A stretch of DNA of 64,000 bases from Lamellibrachia columna (GCA_963662155.1 OY759274.1:16508439-16572438); one strand, 5' to 3'. Shown: positions 48,091 through 63,200, counted from the first letter of the stretch. The notes: generated by a model from the sequence alone, not told the origin. Program-made: numbers and translations.

Positions 48091-49300
48091 TCAAATGAAT
48101 ATGTTATACCCTTATTCAAAGCCAAATGAATATCTTTATTCGAGATATATCCAAGAGAACCACAATGTTCTGTGGTTAACTCTGTGAAATATCTTACTGG
48201 TCTCAAAGGAAAATACAAATACATTATATTTAGTGGTCCATATAAGTCAGTGAGTTTCTACAATACAACAATGAGAGAAACGCAAAGGAAACTACACAAC
48301 ATGCAGATAAAGAATGAACCCATGACATTTCCTACATATTAGCATATAATCTAGTCAGTTTAATGTTTAACTTAAAACCGAACAAAAATGTTAGGAATAA
48401 ATTCCATGTACATTTCAATCCAATATAATACAATTACCTAAACACGCTAGCTAATGCAAATGGACGGTACTATGACATGTTGCCAGCGTAAAAGAACAAT
48501 TTAGCTATAACGCCATAAAAGACATACCTAGAAATGATAAACGTATTCGGGAATGCCCATGCATGTGAGCCAGCCAAGGGTGGGTAAAATACTTGAACAA
48601 GTCTTTCAAATAAAAAATACCCCCAAACCGTATTTTAAATAAAGTGTACTTTGAAAACACTTTTTTGGGGAACTAAACATATTCACGCAGTTCATTTGCT
48701 TTTGCAGCAATCTCGCCTGCTTGCAGCAATCTGCATGTTGTGCAGTTTACTTTGTGCTTCTCTCAATTTAGAGAGAAGCAAAAATAATAAATGATTCTCC
48801 CCAAATGGTATTCGCTAAATATATTAAATTAAATTTATGTCTACAATTATTAAAACTTTAATTACGAATACTGTTACATTATGATCATAGCCTTCCCCAG
48901 ATCGTTTTACTAATCAACCAGCTGTAAGTTGAAAGATAGCAATCAGTAAACAATTCAGAACAGTTACATTCCCACGCACGCACACAACTACCTATATAAT
49001 TTTTAACTTTTGTCTCTTGTGCCCTTGCGCACATCCACATCAAATCACAACATTTTCGTTAACTTTCACACATGTTCACACCATAACTCCATATCCCTTC
49101 AATTTGTTTACCAAATTTGTTTACAACATTTTTTTATCAAATGAGTAAATCTGTAATTTTAGCTTACTATTCCTAACAGTTTCAGAGATAAAATTATGTT
49201 GTGTGACCTTACAAGGTAAGAGCTTACTTTCATTTTCAGTATCTTTCTGTGATGGTGTTTTCCAGGAGCTGGTACCATATGCATGATATTGGCAAAGTAG
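48091..49300. other. spacer between inverted arms
   Basis: AT-rich with no gene seen. A short imperfect repeat gcagcaatctcgcctgcttg / gcagcaatctgcatg lies at 48705-48735. Confidence 0.45.
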
Positions 49301-49312
49301 ACGGGGCGACTG

Positions 49313-49464
<152 letters not shown>

Positions 49465-49849
49465 TAGGATGATATATAGGTTAATGACAGAAGCTCGTAA
49501 GCATAGCATTTGGCTTCAGTTTGCATTTTTCATCAGCACAATGCGTCTTAAATTTGTCCCGCTCAAAATGAGCTTGAAAGCAAAAATGTACTGCAACTGT
49601 TTGTAATAATCACCCCAGGAAAAGCAATGGCCCTGTGATGTTTATATATTCCATGCCTTGCGTTGTGCCCTTAGAAAATGTTAAAAACACAAAGGACCCT
49701 GCCACAATCAACTGTCCTAAGCTAGGTTTGGAATCCCCAATGTCTGGTTTAGATATGTGGTCAACAGGGGCAGTGTCAGGCATATACTGAGCATCTGTAA
49801 TCTATTCAAGAGCTTCTCTCAATACTGCATCACCAGATGTCACCGTCGT

Positions 49850-50400
49850 GCTGAATACTTCTACTCATCATAATTAGTTACTGTAATGGACTATCCATAA
49901 AGTACGTTAGACTATGTTGGGACATTTTGAGACCCCTTTGTAACACTTCGTAACGCTGACCTATGCACCCTCTAAAACTACGCCCGTTTTTTGCATTGCA
50001 TGGCAGTATTGATTCGTAGTTCACATGTACAACAATAGGTGCGTTTAACTAATAATAAACAGTACCATGACGTGTCCATGTTTATGTACGATTTGTATGT
50101 GTAACGATACAGTGTATTGAACCATTTGTAGTTCTCTGTATTGACAGACACCACGACACTAAAAGACAAAACACTTCTGTTTTTGTGCCTACCTACACAC
50201 TAAACATCCTCGCAATGATCCATGGTGCTGTCCAATGAGATTACTGGTGTCCCAGAAACCAGTGCTGTTTCTGAAAAGGGGAGTGCTATGAAAGTCCACT
50301 TCCACATATCCACCTCTGTCTACAGCGAGATACTCATTTATACAGCTGAGTGAACTGAAGCAATGAGGAATGAATGAAATTACACAAGTTTGCTACTTAT
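49850..50400 (-). repeat. inverted duplication, right arm inner part (A)
   Basis: Partner of 47515-48090. On this side it continues directly into arm B with no insertion. Confidence 0.92.
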
Positions 50401-50499
50401 TATTTGTTATAAGTGTCTGAGATAAGTGTGTTGAAGGAGACCAGAATCGACGATCACGGCAGTGAATGTGTTGCAGCCGACAAATCGTGTTAGGGTATG

Positions 50500-50915
50500 T
50501 TGGTAAATAAAAACCAAAGGAAGAGAAAGTTTGAGAGCGTGCTACAACCCTGTAACGTTAACTAATGCTACGTATATACATCAAGAAAATCAGTTGGACG
50601 CCCAGACACTGCTGCAATGCTGCAGCGCTGCAACTGGACCCTTAATGGCCGCACGCTTTCAGTTGGCCAAACTCTATCAACGGCTCTGACGTGTGGTATT
50701 TTGTGCTGACACCTGGCGATTGAAGCCTACACTAAATATCCAGGAATGTTCTCATGGTGGTCATTTGTGTGCACTACCTACCAATTGTTTGGGCCTTACA
50801 GCGATACTTAAAGCCTGACTATGTGTGATCATTCTACTGTCAATGCCAATATGAATATGGTGCAGAGGCTTGGTCACTGCAATCACAGGAGACACAGATG
50901 CGTTGCCTGCAGGCT
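50500..50915 (+). repeat. inverted duplication, right arm outer part (B)
   Basis: Partner of 42710-43460 and adjacent to arm A, which shows the original uninterrupted order of the duplicated unit. Confidence 0.88.
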
Positions 50916-51126
50916 ATTAGAAATACGAGAGGGTAGCAGACATATTTCGAAACAGCCAAAATCAGAGAGGACACATCCACCCCTAAATACATCACATATG
51001 CCACCAGATAAAGCAGATTATGGTGGTTTGGGGCATGTTTGCCATATGCCAAGATTTAACATGGTGTTCACGCAATATTTCAAAATGACGGTGGGAGACA
51101 GGAGGGCCGATGAAGATGTGAATTGA
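50840..51126 (+). mobile_element. possible LINE ORF2 C-terminal fragment
   Basis: One frame reads EAWSLQSQETQMRCLQAIRN ... REDTSTPKYITYA, then SRLWWFG. This resembles the E(T/A)WxL...CLRxI...RLRWFGH end of several LINE reverse transcriptase proteins. It is short, and two stops interrupt it. Confidence 0.4.
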
Positions 51127-51129
51127 CCA

Positions 51130-52105
51130 ATAATGAGCTTACGTTGTGGACAGCAATGCGGTATGTCTTAAGTAGAGCGCGGTGGAGGGGTGCAACTTTC
51201 CGGCGGACAGCGAGGGGTCAACTTGGCCTATGCGTTTAAGTCAAGTAAGTTAAGATAAAACGATCCGGCGATAACAAAATTATGATGCCACGTATCGTTA
51301 ATAGATAATTGGAGCGTTCTAGAAGGCGTGAAGGCTCTCGGCATTTCGTAAGACGTAGATACTACCAAGTTATCGTTACGACCATGCAGCAAGGAAGGGC
51401 CGAAATCGACTTACTGATTACAGGTCGGTGACTAGAATGGGATCAGACTAACCAAAATGTGCTACTCAAGCATGTAGACATGTTATATCCGCAGCACGAA
51501 ACAGTGTTAACGATTTCTTTCCCAATTGTAGCCACGCAATTTTTCACAATGACACGCGTCCCATCGGAATACTCAAGTGTCACTACTTTCAAGTGACTTC
51601 TTATGTTATTTGGTTAATCTTAAATCTTTGGTGATTAATACTTCACAAACATAGCTTTTAGCGTCCAAGAATGCAATACGAACAACGCTAATATCGCGAA
51701 CTGCAGTGTCATTATTGTCATTTTACCAGAACAAATAAAATGATCATGTTATGCTATGAAAAAAAAACAACAGGATGAATATAACAGCAACAACAGCAGA
51801 TGGTGTGATATTATCACAATGTGTAATTACACATATGCGAAGATCTTCACATGTCAAATCCACGGTTTAGACAATACACCCTAACTGCCGAACACGGTAT
51901 AAACAGCACTACACAAGTTCACAAAACAGGAACAACACTGGGTGCGATAGAACTGTGGTTTAAAGATTTCTCATCGATCTCGTTTCAAGTTCATGTTGCG
52001 AAAATTCAAACCACCTCGTATCCACTACGACACGCTACCTCGTCTGTGCAACTTTTATTATAAGTGAAAAATTAAACGCTGAAAACTCACAAATTTCGCT
52101 CTCAG
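51130..52105. other. intergenic, nothing recognised
   Basis: No coding frame or repeat family was seen. Confidence 0.4.
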
Positions 52106-52114
52106 TGCGGCCGT

Positions 52115-52475
52115 AAACGTGCATGACGGGTCGGGTCGGGTTGTACATGCATGACGGGTCGGGTCGGGTTGTACATGCATAACGGGCCGGGTCGTACATG
52201 CATGGTGGGTCGGGTCGTACATGCATGACGGGTCGGGTCGTACATGCATGATGGGTCGGGTCGTACTTGCATGACGGGTCGGGTCGTACATGCATGATGG
52301 GTCGGGTCGTATATGAACGACGGGTCGGGTCGTACATGCATGACGGGTCGGGTCGTACATGCATGACGAGTCGGGTCGTACATGCATGATGGGTCGGGTC
52401 GTACATGCATGATGGGTCGGGTCGTATATGCATGACGGGTCGGGTCGTACATGCATGATGGGTCGGGTCGTATGT
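52115..52475. repeat. 23-bp minisatellite, ~16 copies
   Basis: The unit is cgggtcgggtcgtacatgca plus tga/tgat variants; it contains CpG-rich gggtcgggtcg. Minus-strand frames stay open by periodicity only. Confidence 0.96.
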
Positions 52476-52499
52476 GCCTACACTGGGCGGGGCACCGCC

Positions 52500-53370
52500 T
52501 CATTTCTATAATTCAACGCTCATGAATGGTGGTTGCACAAGTGAACAATACAACAAAGACATGTTAATAATAAATAAACATTTAATAAACGATAGTTACT
52601 AAGTAATTTACAAGGAAACAAGTAGACTCCTGGGTCTATGTAATATAATCTAATCTTCCGATCCTCTGTTAACATCTAATCCTAACACACATAAAACTGT
52701 TCTAACATAAACTGAAACCTATCTCATCAGTAATCCCACAGGGAGATCTGTGTATGGTTATCTAACGTGATCTTACAACCGCCTCCCTGTGCCCACAGCT
52801 ACACAGTTGATTCTAAGGCATCTAATGCCTAAACAACATCCTAATTACACATGAGGCAGATAAATGCCTACACAACATCACATTTGAATTTGAGGCATAT
52901 AATGTCTAAACCCCCTCACAGTCGAGTCTCCTCATTGCTACACATCGTTCATTAGGCCTGCCCTTTGTCTGGCGGCGTGTTCGTATTGCCGCCCGTCTTT
53001 ACGGGAGACGGAGATGATTTATCGGTCGTCGTAAACGGAGGGTTGTCGCCGTTTGACGTCTCACTTCGGCAGTCGTACCGTCTGTCGTCAAAGAGCGGGC
53101 CGTCCGCTACGCCCCGCGTGCCGTCCGCCGTCGTCGTGCTTCGGTGCCTCAAGAGTATAGACGCAGTGGACGGACGTCCATCTACACCTTTCTATGTTGC
53201 ACCTCTCGGTCGTGTGTTCGATCATTACTTATCTTACGTTTCCCCTTATCCTTCTACCTTTAGTGGAGAGTATACAATTCTACCGACATACGCAAAATCC
53301 TACTTTCCACGTGACTGACTCACACGTGCCCTTCGTTTGACATCCGGGCGCCCACGCCGGACTACACGAC
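52500..53370. other. intergenic with a GC-rich plus-strand open frame
   Basis: A plus-strand frame at 52965-53318 (MSGGVFVLPPVFTGDGDDLS ... TYAKSYFPRD) has 117 codons and higher GC and CpG than its surroundings. I recognise no domain; a terminal piece of a retroelement is one possibility. Confidence 0.25.
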
Positions 53371-53376
53371 CCTTCT

Positions 53377-53766
53377 GTGTCCACTCTACTTCTGTGTCCA
53401 CTCTACTTCTGTGTCCACTCCACTTCTGTGTCCACTCCACTTCTGTGTCCACTCCACTTCTGTGTCCACTCTACTTCTGTGTCCACTCTACTTCTGTGTC
53501 CACTCTACTTCTGTGTCCACTCCACTTCTGTGTCCACTCCACTTCTGTGTCCACTCCACTTCTGTGTCCACTCTACTTCTGTGTCCACTCTACTTCTGTG
53601 TCCACTCTACTTCTGTGTCCACTCTACTTCTGTGTCCACTCCACTTCTGTGTCCACTCCACTTCTGTGTCCACTCCACTTCTGTGTCCACTCTACTTCTG
53701 TGTCCACTCTACTTCTGTGTCCATTCCACTTCTGTGTCCACTCCACTTCTGTGTCCACTCCACTTC
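53377..53766. repeat. 17-bp minisatellite, ~23 copies
   Basis: The unit is ttctgtgtccactctac with ctccac variants. Long plus-strand frames through it are by-products of the 17-bp period. Confidence 0.97.
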
Positions 53767-53769
53767 ACC

Positions 53770-55900
53770 GTGATCTGCTCGCCGAGAGCATCACACGTGT
53801 CTCTTTTTATACTCCTTGTTTATGAGATAACACATGACACCAATTCACCAATCACCGTCTCCTGGTCTAGTCCACTAAGAAAAACACAATTAAATCAGGT
53901 AATACACTCATCCTTGTCTACTTAATATGCATCATTCTCTAAGATAAAGAAACTCACGTTGTATATAAAGACACGGGCATGCTTGAGAAACACATTATAT
54001 AATACTGGTCGGCTCCAGCAAAGGCCGGTGCATTCATTCATACTTGAAAGGTTCAACTAATAAATAAAGAAACATGAAATAGTATTCTGATAATAAAAAA
54101 TAGCAGAACTGCTGCAGACACCGGATGTGACGCGCAGCCGTGGCGTACGTGGTCGAGCGACGGCACACTGGGCAGTCACGCACAGGATGCGTGACGTCAT
54201 CTAGATGGTACCACCACTTCTGTCGCTTGGCGTGTTGAACGCCACAGACGCTGTAAAGAATGCGTTTCCTGTAGATACCTGCTATCATTCGGATTGTACC
54301 ACCAGTCTGCCGCAAGAGATAACACGGATTCCAGTGATAACCGCTAGATGGAGACATGGTCGAGATATCTCCTTCAGTGATAAGCTCAGTTATGTTCGCA
54401 ACAGTCATATCGCGAACGCCCACGGCAAGAGAGAGTCAAGCTCGTATCTATCGATGATGGGCTCTTTAACAACAACTGTTTGGACTAGCAAAGCATAAGC
54501 AACATTTGTCATGGTTCCAGCTACAAATGCTTAGACTGATGAGGTAGAACCAACAACGACTACTTCGGCTAACACCAACAGAGCTATGACAATGGCTACT
54601 GGTACTGATAAACAACAGCCATCTTGCAACAACTGTCTCTTTCCCCAACTGAACAATTCCCATGACAACACTGTTACGACATCATGTACTCCAACAGTGT
54701 TAGCATCTCCACCGCAGTTTAGTTACGTCAATTGTGGCGACGAGTTCGAAGCGCCGATCAAGCCCACGAGCAACACGTTTGCAGTAGCAGTGACGACTCG
54801 GACAGTAGCCGCACGCATAGCGTCCAGGACAAACACTACCTCTCTTAGGTTCTCTGATATCTTCACGGGTCCGACCAGGCTGAAACTACACGCCCAGTCG
54901 ACGCATGGCACTAGCACACTACCGCTCCGAAAGTGATCACACATAACTTAGCACACGCAACAACATTTATAAACAGCCACTGGGTCTACCCATCAAAGTG
55001 AGAGCTGGGATGTATGACGTTACACACAAAACGCATACCAGGTGGCAGCATTGTTCCACTGGACTTGAGTTGAAGACGGTGGCATCTGATATCACCGAGG
55101 GACGCTAGATATACTGTTGCGGCTGTGGCGTAACTCGCCAGCACATGTGCTTGTCAGCAATGCTAGAAGTCTGACTACAATAACGTATATTGCAACGACA
55201 CGAGACACTACCTCCTGAGAACTTGCGAACATACCAACGACATCAACAGCAATACATTTCACAGTATCGGAATGGCTTCACAACACGGGCCGCGAGTGAA
55301 CTGTGGTTGAACACTGTCAGTTTTACACAATAAGTGCCATATAATCGGCCAGTTAATACGTCTTACAATGCAGACAATCCACGCGCCATCTTAACTGTGT
55401 AGTTATACGTATTGAATTCTCGGACTAATGGTTTCGACATGAGTTTTGTTAATATGTTAATGATAATGATAATTATTGTATAGCAAAGAGCGCATGACTC
55501 CTCGCACTACCCAGTCACGTCTTGGCACTACAATGCCAATGGCAATGATGTCTTCAGGCTAAAAAAAAGACATGCATACAGACAGACACATATACAGACA
55601 GAACAGACAGACAGACAGACGGTGTCAGTGCTACACCATAGCTGTTTTTCGTATAACCGGCTAGCTAATGTTTCTTACAATATTTACCTATACATTTTAT
55701 ATACCACCATAAATGCACGCATTGATTTCTTTAAAAAAATTCTTGACAAACACGCAACCACGTTTTGTTAACCGGCTAATAAAGGATGCAAACGCGATTA
55801 TATAACACGGGTTGTGTTACGATGCCGTTACATTCCTTTGCACACGTTTGCCATCGTTATTTGCATCGTTGCAACCCCTACAGTGTCTAAGATCTTTTGA
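53770..55900. other. intergenic with unrecognised short frames
   Basis: A minus-strand frame (54423-54034) contains YHWNPCYLLRQTGGTIRMIA and CGVQHAKRQKWWYHLDD ... CPVCRRS. A plus-strand frame (54586-54936) is Thr/Asn/Ser-rich. Neither shows a family or splice structure I can support. NXPE-flank-like blocks occur at 55300-55365 and 55615-55700, and a gacagaca microsatellite lies at 55560-55620. Confidence 0.35.
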
Positions 55901-55909
55901 ACGCATTCA

Positions 55910-57156
55910 TCGCAGAAGATATATTGTGTGGCACAAACGTTTGGTAGAAATATATTGGTAGAAATATTGAGAACTCTTCGAAGACTTCCATCTTATTCCA
56001 TCTTATTGAATGCGGCCAGCGCGAAGTTGTTCCGTCCACCTACTGTGTTCTTGCGATTTTGAAACCCGTCCGCTGGACAACTTTGGCCAATGCTGCCAAC
56101 GATTCGACGAACTGACGAATCCCCGTTGACACCGCAATGGCAAGCCCATGAGTGAACGTGTCGTGCGCACCTGTCTGTACAAATACCAAATCCTTCTCCT
56201 TGAAACTAGCAATCCCGTCGGAGAATAGTGCCGAAATCTTCCGAAAACCAATGCCAATTGCATTGGAGGTTGCCAACACTTGCATAGTAATGTTTCCTAA
56301 TCAAACCCGTTGGTATCTTACAGCATTTGTCCAACAGGTATTCGAACTTCTAGCGCATGTGCGACGAACCGAACTTGTAAATTTTACCGAATCTCTTCAA
56401 GCATGCGCACAAAGACGACTTGTTGAGCGACCCGAACCACTTTCCTTCATGCAGTCTTCTATTCGACTTTCCGCTGTGACCGATGTGCCACGCCACTACG
56501 TTCTTCCTGGATGTGTCCCAGAGAAATTGTAATGTCCCATTGTTTGTGTCGTTATCGCACACGCGTCGTGTCCATATCATCCTATGCAGAGACTGGTAAA
56601 GACTAGAGTAGGCGGTGAAATTTACACACTGTAGTTGCATGGTAACTTTCCAACAAATCGAGTCGAGTTTTCGTTGGAACCGATGTACAACACATTACAT
56701 GCGTGCCGTTGTAGGAGTCACGAAACGAGCGCACGCTTCTGAAATTGGCGCACTCTCTAACGCCGTTCAAACAGTTACCACCAGAGGTCGCTCGGTCCTT
56801 GTAGTGTTCAACCACCAGCAGGAACAAACCTGCGTTTCGAATATGTATATTTAGCAGCGATAATTTGTGTACTGTGCAAAGTCGACGTTTGTCGTTGTGT
56901 TTGACGCATGAAACGTTGTTACTACATTGAGATTCGTGTAGTGGTAGTACTGATCTAACTCTGGCCTCAAGACGTAATGCTCACAGACTGCGTACGGGTA
57001 CGGCCTTGTTCCTGTTGATTGCGATGTCGCCACGCCGTTGGCGTTCGTTTTCTCCATATCCCTTGCCGTGTGATTACTTGCATGACGTGTGTGCGTTCGA
57101 AGCAATGCATTGCTCACTACCAGCAGTGGCATCGTATATTATCCGAGTTTATCCAT
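55910..57156 (-). pseudogene. NXPE-like gene 3, pseudogene
   Basis: It is homologous to genes 1 and 2 from the start (ATG at 57156-57154) to near the C terminus. Recognisable blocks on the minus strand are LLVVSNALLRTHTRHAS, ELDQYYHYTNLNVVT, SFRDSYNGTHVMCC, LQCVNFTAYSSLYQSLH, SLNKSSLCACLKRFGKIYKF, GSSHMR, LVFVQTGAHDTFTHGLAI and GGRNNFALAAFN. There are frameshifts near 57130, 56850, 56640, 56350 and 56045, a stop just after FALAAFN, and a deleted segment between the two esterase blocks. It is opposite in strand to genes 1 and 2. Confidence 0.92.
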
Positions 57157-57225
57157 GTTATTTTTTATGTTTAATCACGGACGTAGGCGCCCTGAATAAT
57201 GTCGTCGATTAGATATCAGACAGGG
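57157..57225 (-). promoter_or_regulatory. residual NXPE proximal flank of the pseudogene
   Basis: The reverse complement reads atatctaatcgacgacatta ... ccgtgattaaacat ... aataacATG, matching the 5' UTR of gene 2. Confidence 0.6.
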
Positions 57226-57239
57226 AACAGTCAGACATT

Positions 57240-57400
57240 CAGATGGACAGACGGACAGAGAGAGAGAGAGAGATAGCGAGATAGAGAGACAGACAGAAAG
57301 GCAGACACACAGACATACAGACAGACAGAAATGCATACAGACAGACAAATACACATACAGACAGACCAGACAAACAGACCAGACAAACAGACAGACAGTG
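57240..57400. repeat. (GACA)n/(GA)n microsatellite cluster
   Basis: Runs of gagaga and gacagacaga with imperfect units. Confidence 0.92.
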
Positions 57401-58340
57401 TCAATGCTACACCGTAACTGTTTTCCGTAACCGGCTACCTAATGTTTCTTACTGTATGTACCTATACATTTTATATGTCACCATAAATGTCTAGTTAGAT
57501 ATCAGACAGGTATGCAACTTGAATGCCACGCCCGTTCTTATTATTCACTGGTCCAATCTTTGTTTAAGATGTAGATATGAAAGTATTGACTTGACGACGT
57601 CTCAACACAATGGTCACGTGATCTGTTCATTGGTGCATGAAGCTGTACCGACAATAAACAATCTGCAGTGTTATCTCCGATGACGTATCGCAAAGACACA
57701 CCTGGTGAGAACTACAACACATCAATTATCAAATAGACATATTACATTATGTAGATTTGGCTGCCCAGCGTAAACCGTGAAAACGCGGGGCGTCATCAGA
57801 ATGCTTTGAAGGGCCGTCATTACTGTTGGTGTTGTGACTGAGGTCAGTGATCATTAGTCCAGTAATGTAGACGCAGCATTTACAGTGGTGCATTGGCCAC
57901 AATATGGTCGATTTATGGGCGTCGAGAAAAGGGGACGTGGGTATTCCGAGTGCTAGTGACGTCGCGGCCCAGTTGAAATGTATTCAAGCAGAGAAATGCG
58001 GCCGGTGAGCGACTGTATTATCGTTCATTTCGGGGGTTGCTTTGTATCCGGCTGAGCTGTAAAACCCGCGACTATTGCATCTTTGGTACAAATGTTGCGC
58101 ATTTCCAAGACATTTAGTTAGCGTAACAGGATTTTTTTGTTAAATGCTTTTCCTGTGTATTTAGTGGCATTTCCCGAATGTTCAAATGCAATGTGACGTT
58201 TCTATCATGAGTTGCAAACAATGTCCCATAGCATTTACATTCGCTTCAATTCACTACGTTTGTGGCGAACTGTGAAGATATATATATCTGTAAATTCATA
58301 ACACAAAAATCGCAAAAGCGTCATACTTTCCAGGCCTATG
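57401..58340. other. intergenic, NXPE-flank-like block then nothing recognised
   Basis: 57400-57485 repeats the block seen at 55615-55700 (tgctacaccgtaactgtttt, then cggctacctaatgtttctta), so the pseudogene lies between two direct copies. The rest has no recognised feature. Confidence 0.5.
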
Positions 58341-58369
58341 TTTGTGTATTGTACTGTTCGTTGACATAC

Positions 58370-59120
58370 AGATGCTAAAACGGTTATTCGGTGTTAGAGT
58401 GAAGAATATAGTGGAGGGCGAGATAAAAGAGAACCAGCTGGCATTTTGGAAAGTGAGAGCAACAGATGATGGATTGTTTGTGATTAAAACAAATTTTGAG
58501 AAGAGGAGATACTTTAGAAATGACAGAGCATTTGGTTTCGTGGACCTCTGATACAGGACCAAGAGAACTAGCATTTGCAGTTATGAAGTGGCAGTGTGAA
58601 GAGGCAGCAGTTAGAATGGTGGAGGCAATGTTTAAGGAACCAATCGAGGTTGGAAGAGTTGAGGGAGAGACATCATAACAGTTTTGTGTGGGTGTCTTAG
58701 ACAGGGAAGTGTCTTCTGACTCATTCTTTTCACTATTGTGATGAACCTGACCAGTGCAAGGCGTCTAAACAGGAATAACTGAAGAAGATACCGTATGCTG
58801 ACAAAGTGGTGGCAGATAGCAAGGAAGAAGTACAGAAAATATCAACGGAATGGAATAACATTTATCAAATCTCCGAATGAATCTGGAGAAGACCGAAGTA
58901 ATATAGATAGGCGAACAGAAGGTGGACCTGCGTGTAGTAGTTGATTGAAAAACCTCTAAGCACGTGGAAATCTTCGTCTAGTTGGGACTGTACAGTGTAT
59001 GAGGATAGAGGAATTAGCAAGGAAATACAGATGACGTCATAAGCAGAAGTATCAGCACGGGGAAGGGTGGAAAGTATTAAGTCGGACAGAACGTTTAAGA
59101 AACAGCTAAATGGAAAATGT
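58370..59120 (+). mobile_element. RTE-type LINE reverse transcriptase fragment
   Basis: Plus strand: KNIVEGEIKENQLAFWKVRA, DGLFVIKTNFEKRRYF, NDRAFGFVDL then a shift, ELAFAVMKWQCEEAAVRMVE, MFKEP, CLRQGSVF (RQGS block) and FTIVMNLTSAR. The catalytic FxDLxKAFD and YADD blocks are broken by stops. The order of blocks fits RTE or related LINE RTs. Confidence 0.7.
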
Positions 59121-59224
59121 TGGAAGCCTGTATGTAACAGCTTGGTGACAGGAATAGCATTGTAGAGAGTGAGAAACAATGGCCCGGTGACGATACCCTG
59201 GGGAACACCACACGGACACTTCAC
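59110..59224 (-). mobile_element. possible CR1-like RT scrap
   Basis: The minus-strand frame reads KCPCGVPQGIVTGPLFLTLYNA, resembling the GVPQGSVLGPLLFxLYxN block of CR1/Jockey RTs. Only this block is visible. Confidence 0.35.
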
Positions 59225-59390
59225 TCGTTTGTGTCTATCAGTTAAACCTAGCTATGTCAGATACAGCATGCCACATTGACAAGCACTTAGTAATGATAAT
59301 GCTATGTTCAATGGACCTTGGTGTCAATGGCGGCAAACAAATAAAGCTTGGTAAATGCTGTTGCGCTACCTGTGTCCACATTTAGAGAAC

Positions 59391-59480
59391 AACCATGGTG
59401 TACCTTTAAGAGACCCATGGTGTACCATTAAGAGAACCATGGTGTACCTTTAAGAGAACCATGGTGTACCATTAACAGAG
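59391..59480. repeat. 24-bp tandem repeat, ~4 copies
   Basis: Units of ccatggtgtacctttaagag alternating with accatt variants. Confidence 0.9.
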
Positions 59481-59869
59481 AAAACTCTAAACCGATGCAG
59501 TTTGTCTCCACCTAAGCTGATCACGATATATTAGACATGCATTTTGAAGAAGCAATGCAAGCTGATTAATAATAATGACTTTATATCTATATAGCGCAAA
59601 TTCATTAAAAAGCTTAATGCACTTTACACACAGAGCATTAAATAATTAAATAAATAAATAGGATACACTAGACATGCTGTTTTAGGATACACTACACAGG
59701 CTGTTTTAGGATACATTAGACAGGCTGTTTTAGGATACACTAGACATGCAGCGTGACTCAATGTAAGCTGATTAGGATACGTTATGCATGCAGTTTGACT
59801 CAATGTATGCTGATTATGATTCATTATTCAAGCCATTTGACTAAAGGACGGCTGATTAGGATCAATTAG

Positions 59870-60810
59870 GCATCATCATTATCGTTATTTATTTATTTCC
59901 AACATTGTAATTTTATTACATGAAATACAATATTGGGAAAGGAGGAAGCTGAAGTAACGCAACTAGTAATTTGCTTCCCCTTGCTCCCTTGCGGGGTGGG
60001 ATCCAAGTCACTTGGTAGCTTCTTCCCCTTGCTCCCTTGCGGGGTGGGGTCCAAGTCACTTGGTAGCTTCTTCCCCTTGCTCCCTTGCGGGGTGGGATCC
60101 AAGTCACTTGGTAGCTTCTTCCCCTTGCTCCCTTGCGGGGTGGGATCCAAGTCACTTGGTAGCTTCTTCCACTTTCGTTGTTGATTCTTTCCATCTCCCT
60201 CTGTCTACTGCGATGGTCTTCCTCTCTTGGCCGTTCGTACCTGCCCTTTCAAAATCTCGTTTGACACAGTCTTTCCATCGCAGCTTTGGTCTTCCTCTTC
60301 TTCTTCAGCCAACCTCTTCTGCTTTCCATGCTCGTTTTGACGGTCTGTCTTCGCCCATTCTTTGTACATGTCCTTTCCCATCTCATTCTGCTTCCGACTA
60401 CTTTTATCTTTAGGTGTTTTTTCATGCCAATCTCTTCTCTCAATTCATTCATCTTCCTTCTATCTTCTTGGGTTACTTTGCATTTTCTTCGGACCCAGTT
60501 GTTTTCTGCTATCTGTGTCTTCTCCTCCTGTCTCTCTGTCAGTGCCAGTGTTCCCAATCCGTATATACAGCTGGCACCACGCAGGTTTCCAACACTTTTC
60601 CTTTTAGTTGTTTCTTCAGTTTTCTTCCACTCTCCTCCATGCTGCTGCTGCTCCTGCTTGCACTGTCTTCTATATTTCCTTACTACTTCCTCCATCCTCA
60701 CACACTGTACCACTGAAGTATACAAAACTGTTCACTTGTTTAATGGTCTTCCCATCAAACATCTTTGGCAATGAAAAATATTTTCATTTAAATCGTTTTT
60801 TAGTGAATTC
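59870..60810 (-). mobile_element. RTE-type LINE 3' end (decayed)
   Basis: The minus strand encodes EEVVRKYRRQCKQ, TLALTERQEEKTQIAENNWV, RREEIGMKKHLKIKVVGSRM, RWERTCTKNGRRQTVK, GRPR-like KKKRKTKAAMERLCQTRF and EVTW-like VTWIPPRKGARG. These are the C-terminal blocks of an RTE-like ORF (HLK(I/V)KVV...RWxGHVxRM...RxRGRPRxRWxDCVKRDL). The 3' region is a 48-bp tandem repeat at 59973-60168. Confidence 0.75.
59973..60168. repeat. 48-bp tandem repeat, 4 copies, at the LINE 3' end
   Basis: The unit contains cttgctcccttgcggggtgg followed by gatccaagtcacttggtag. In the LINE frame it encodes a 16-residue repeat (GSKGKKLPSDLDPTPQ or RSYQVTWIPPRKGARG depending on frame). Confidence 0.95.
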
Positions 60811-61232
60811 CAAACATATGCAGTTTGACTCAAGGTAAGATGTTTTAGATACATTATACACGTAGTTTAACTAAATGTAAGTTGGTTATGGTAAAATATA
60901 CATGCAGCTTGCCTCAATGTAAGCTGATTAGGATAAATTAGACATGGAGTTTGGCCCAACGTAAGTCGATTATGACGCATTGTACAGGCAATGCATGTAT
61001 TTTGACTCAATGTAAGCTGCTTAGGACACATTATACACGCAGTTTGACTCAATGTAGCTGAGTAATTTTTTTATACATACAGTTTAAGCTGATTAGATGA
61101 ATTAGACATGGAGTTTGACTCAAGATAAGCTGATTGGGTTACATTATACATGCAGCTTGATTCAATGTAAGACGTTACAGGGATTATTATCAATCTTTCT
61201 AGCACCGTGGAAATAAAGCTTATATTAGAAAC

Positions 61233-63195
<1,963 letters not shown>

Positions 63196-63200
63196 AAACA

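Larger units (their letters stand above)
59600..61170. repeat. degenerate satellite array interrupted by a LINE piece
   Basis: Copies of tgactcaatgtaagctgatt followed by aggatacattatacatgcag-like sequence occur at 59660-59865 and again at 60815-61170. The 59870-60810 interval is an RTE-type fragment. Confidence 0.8.

Noticed and set aside
52035..52503. Three overlapping minus-strand frames (HACTTRP repeats)
   Set aside because: By-product of the 23-bp repeat.
53337..53925. Cys/His/Ser-rich frames of 120-182 codons
   Set aside because: Derived from the 17-bp minisatellite, open in three frames with the same amino-acid pattern.
54034..54936. Membrane or secreted protein genes on either strand
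   Set aside because: Open frames overlap on both strands with no domain and no consistent exon structure; kept only as a description of the region.
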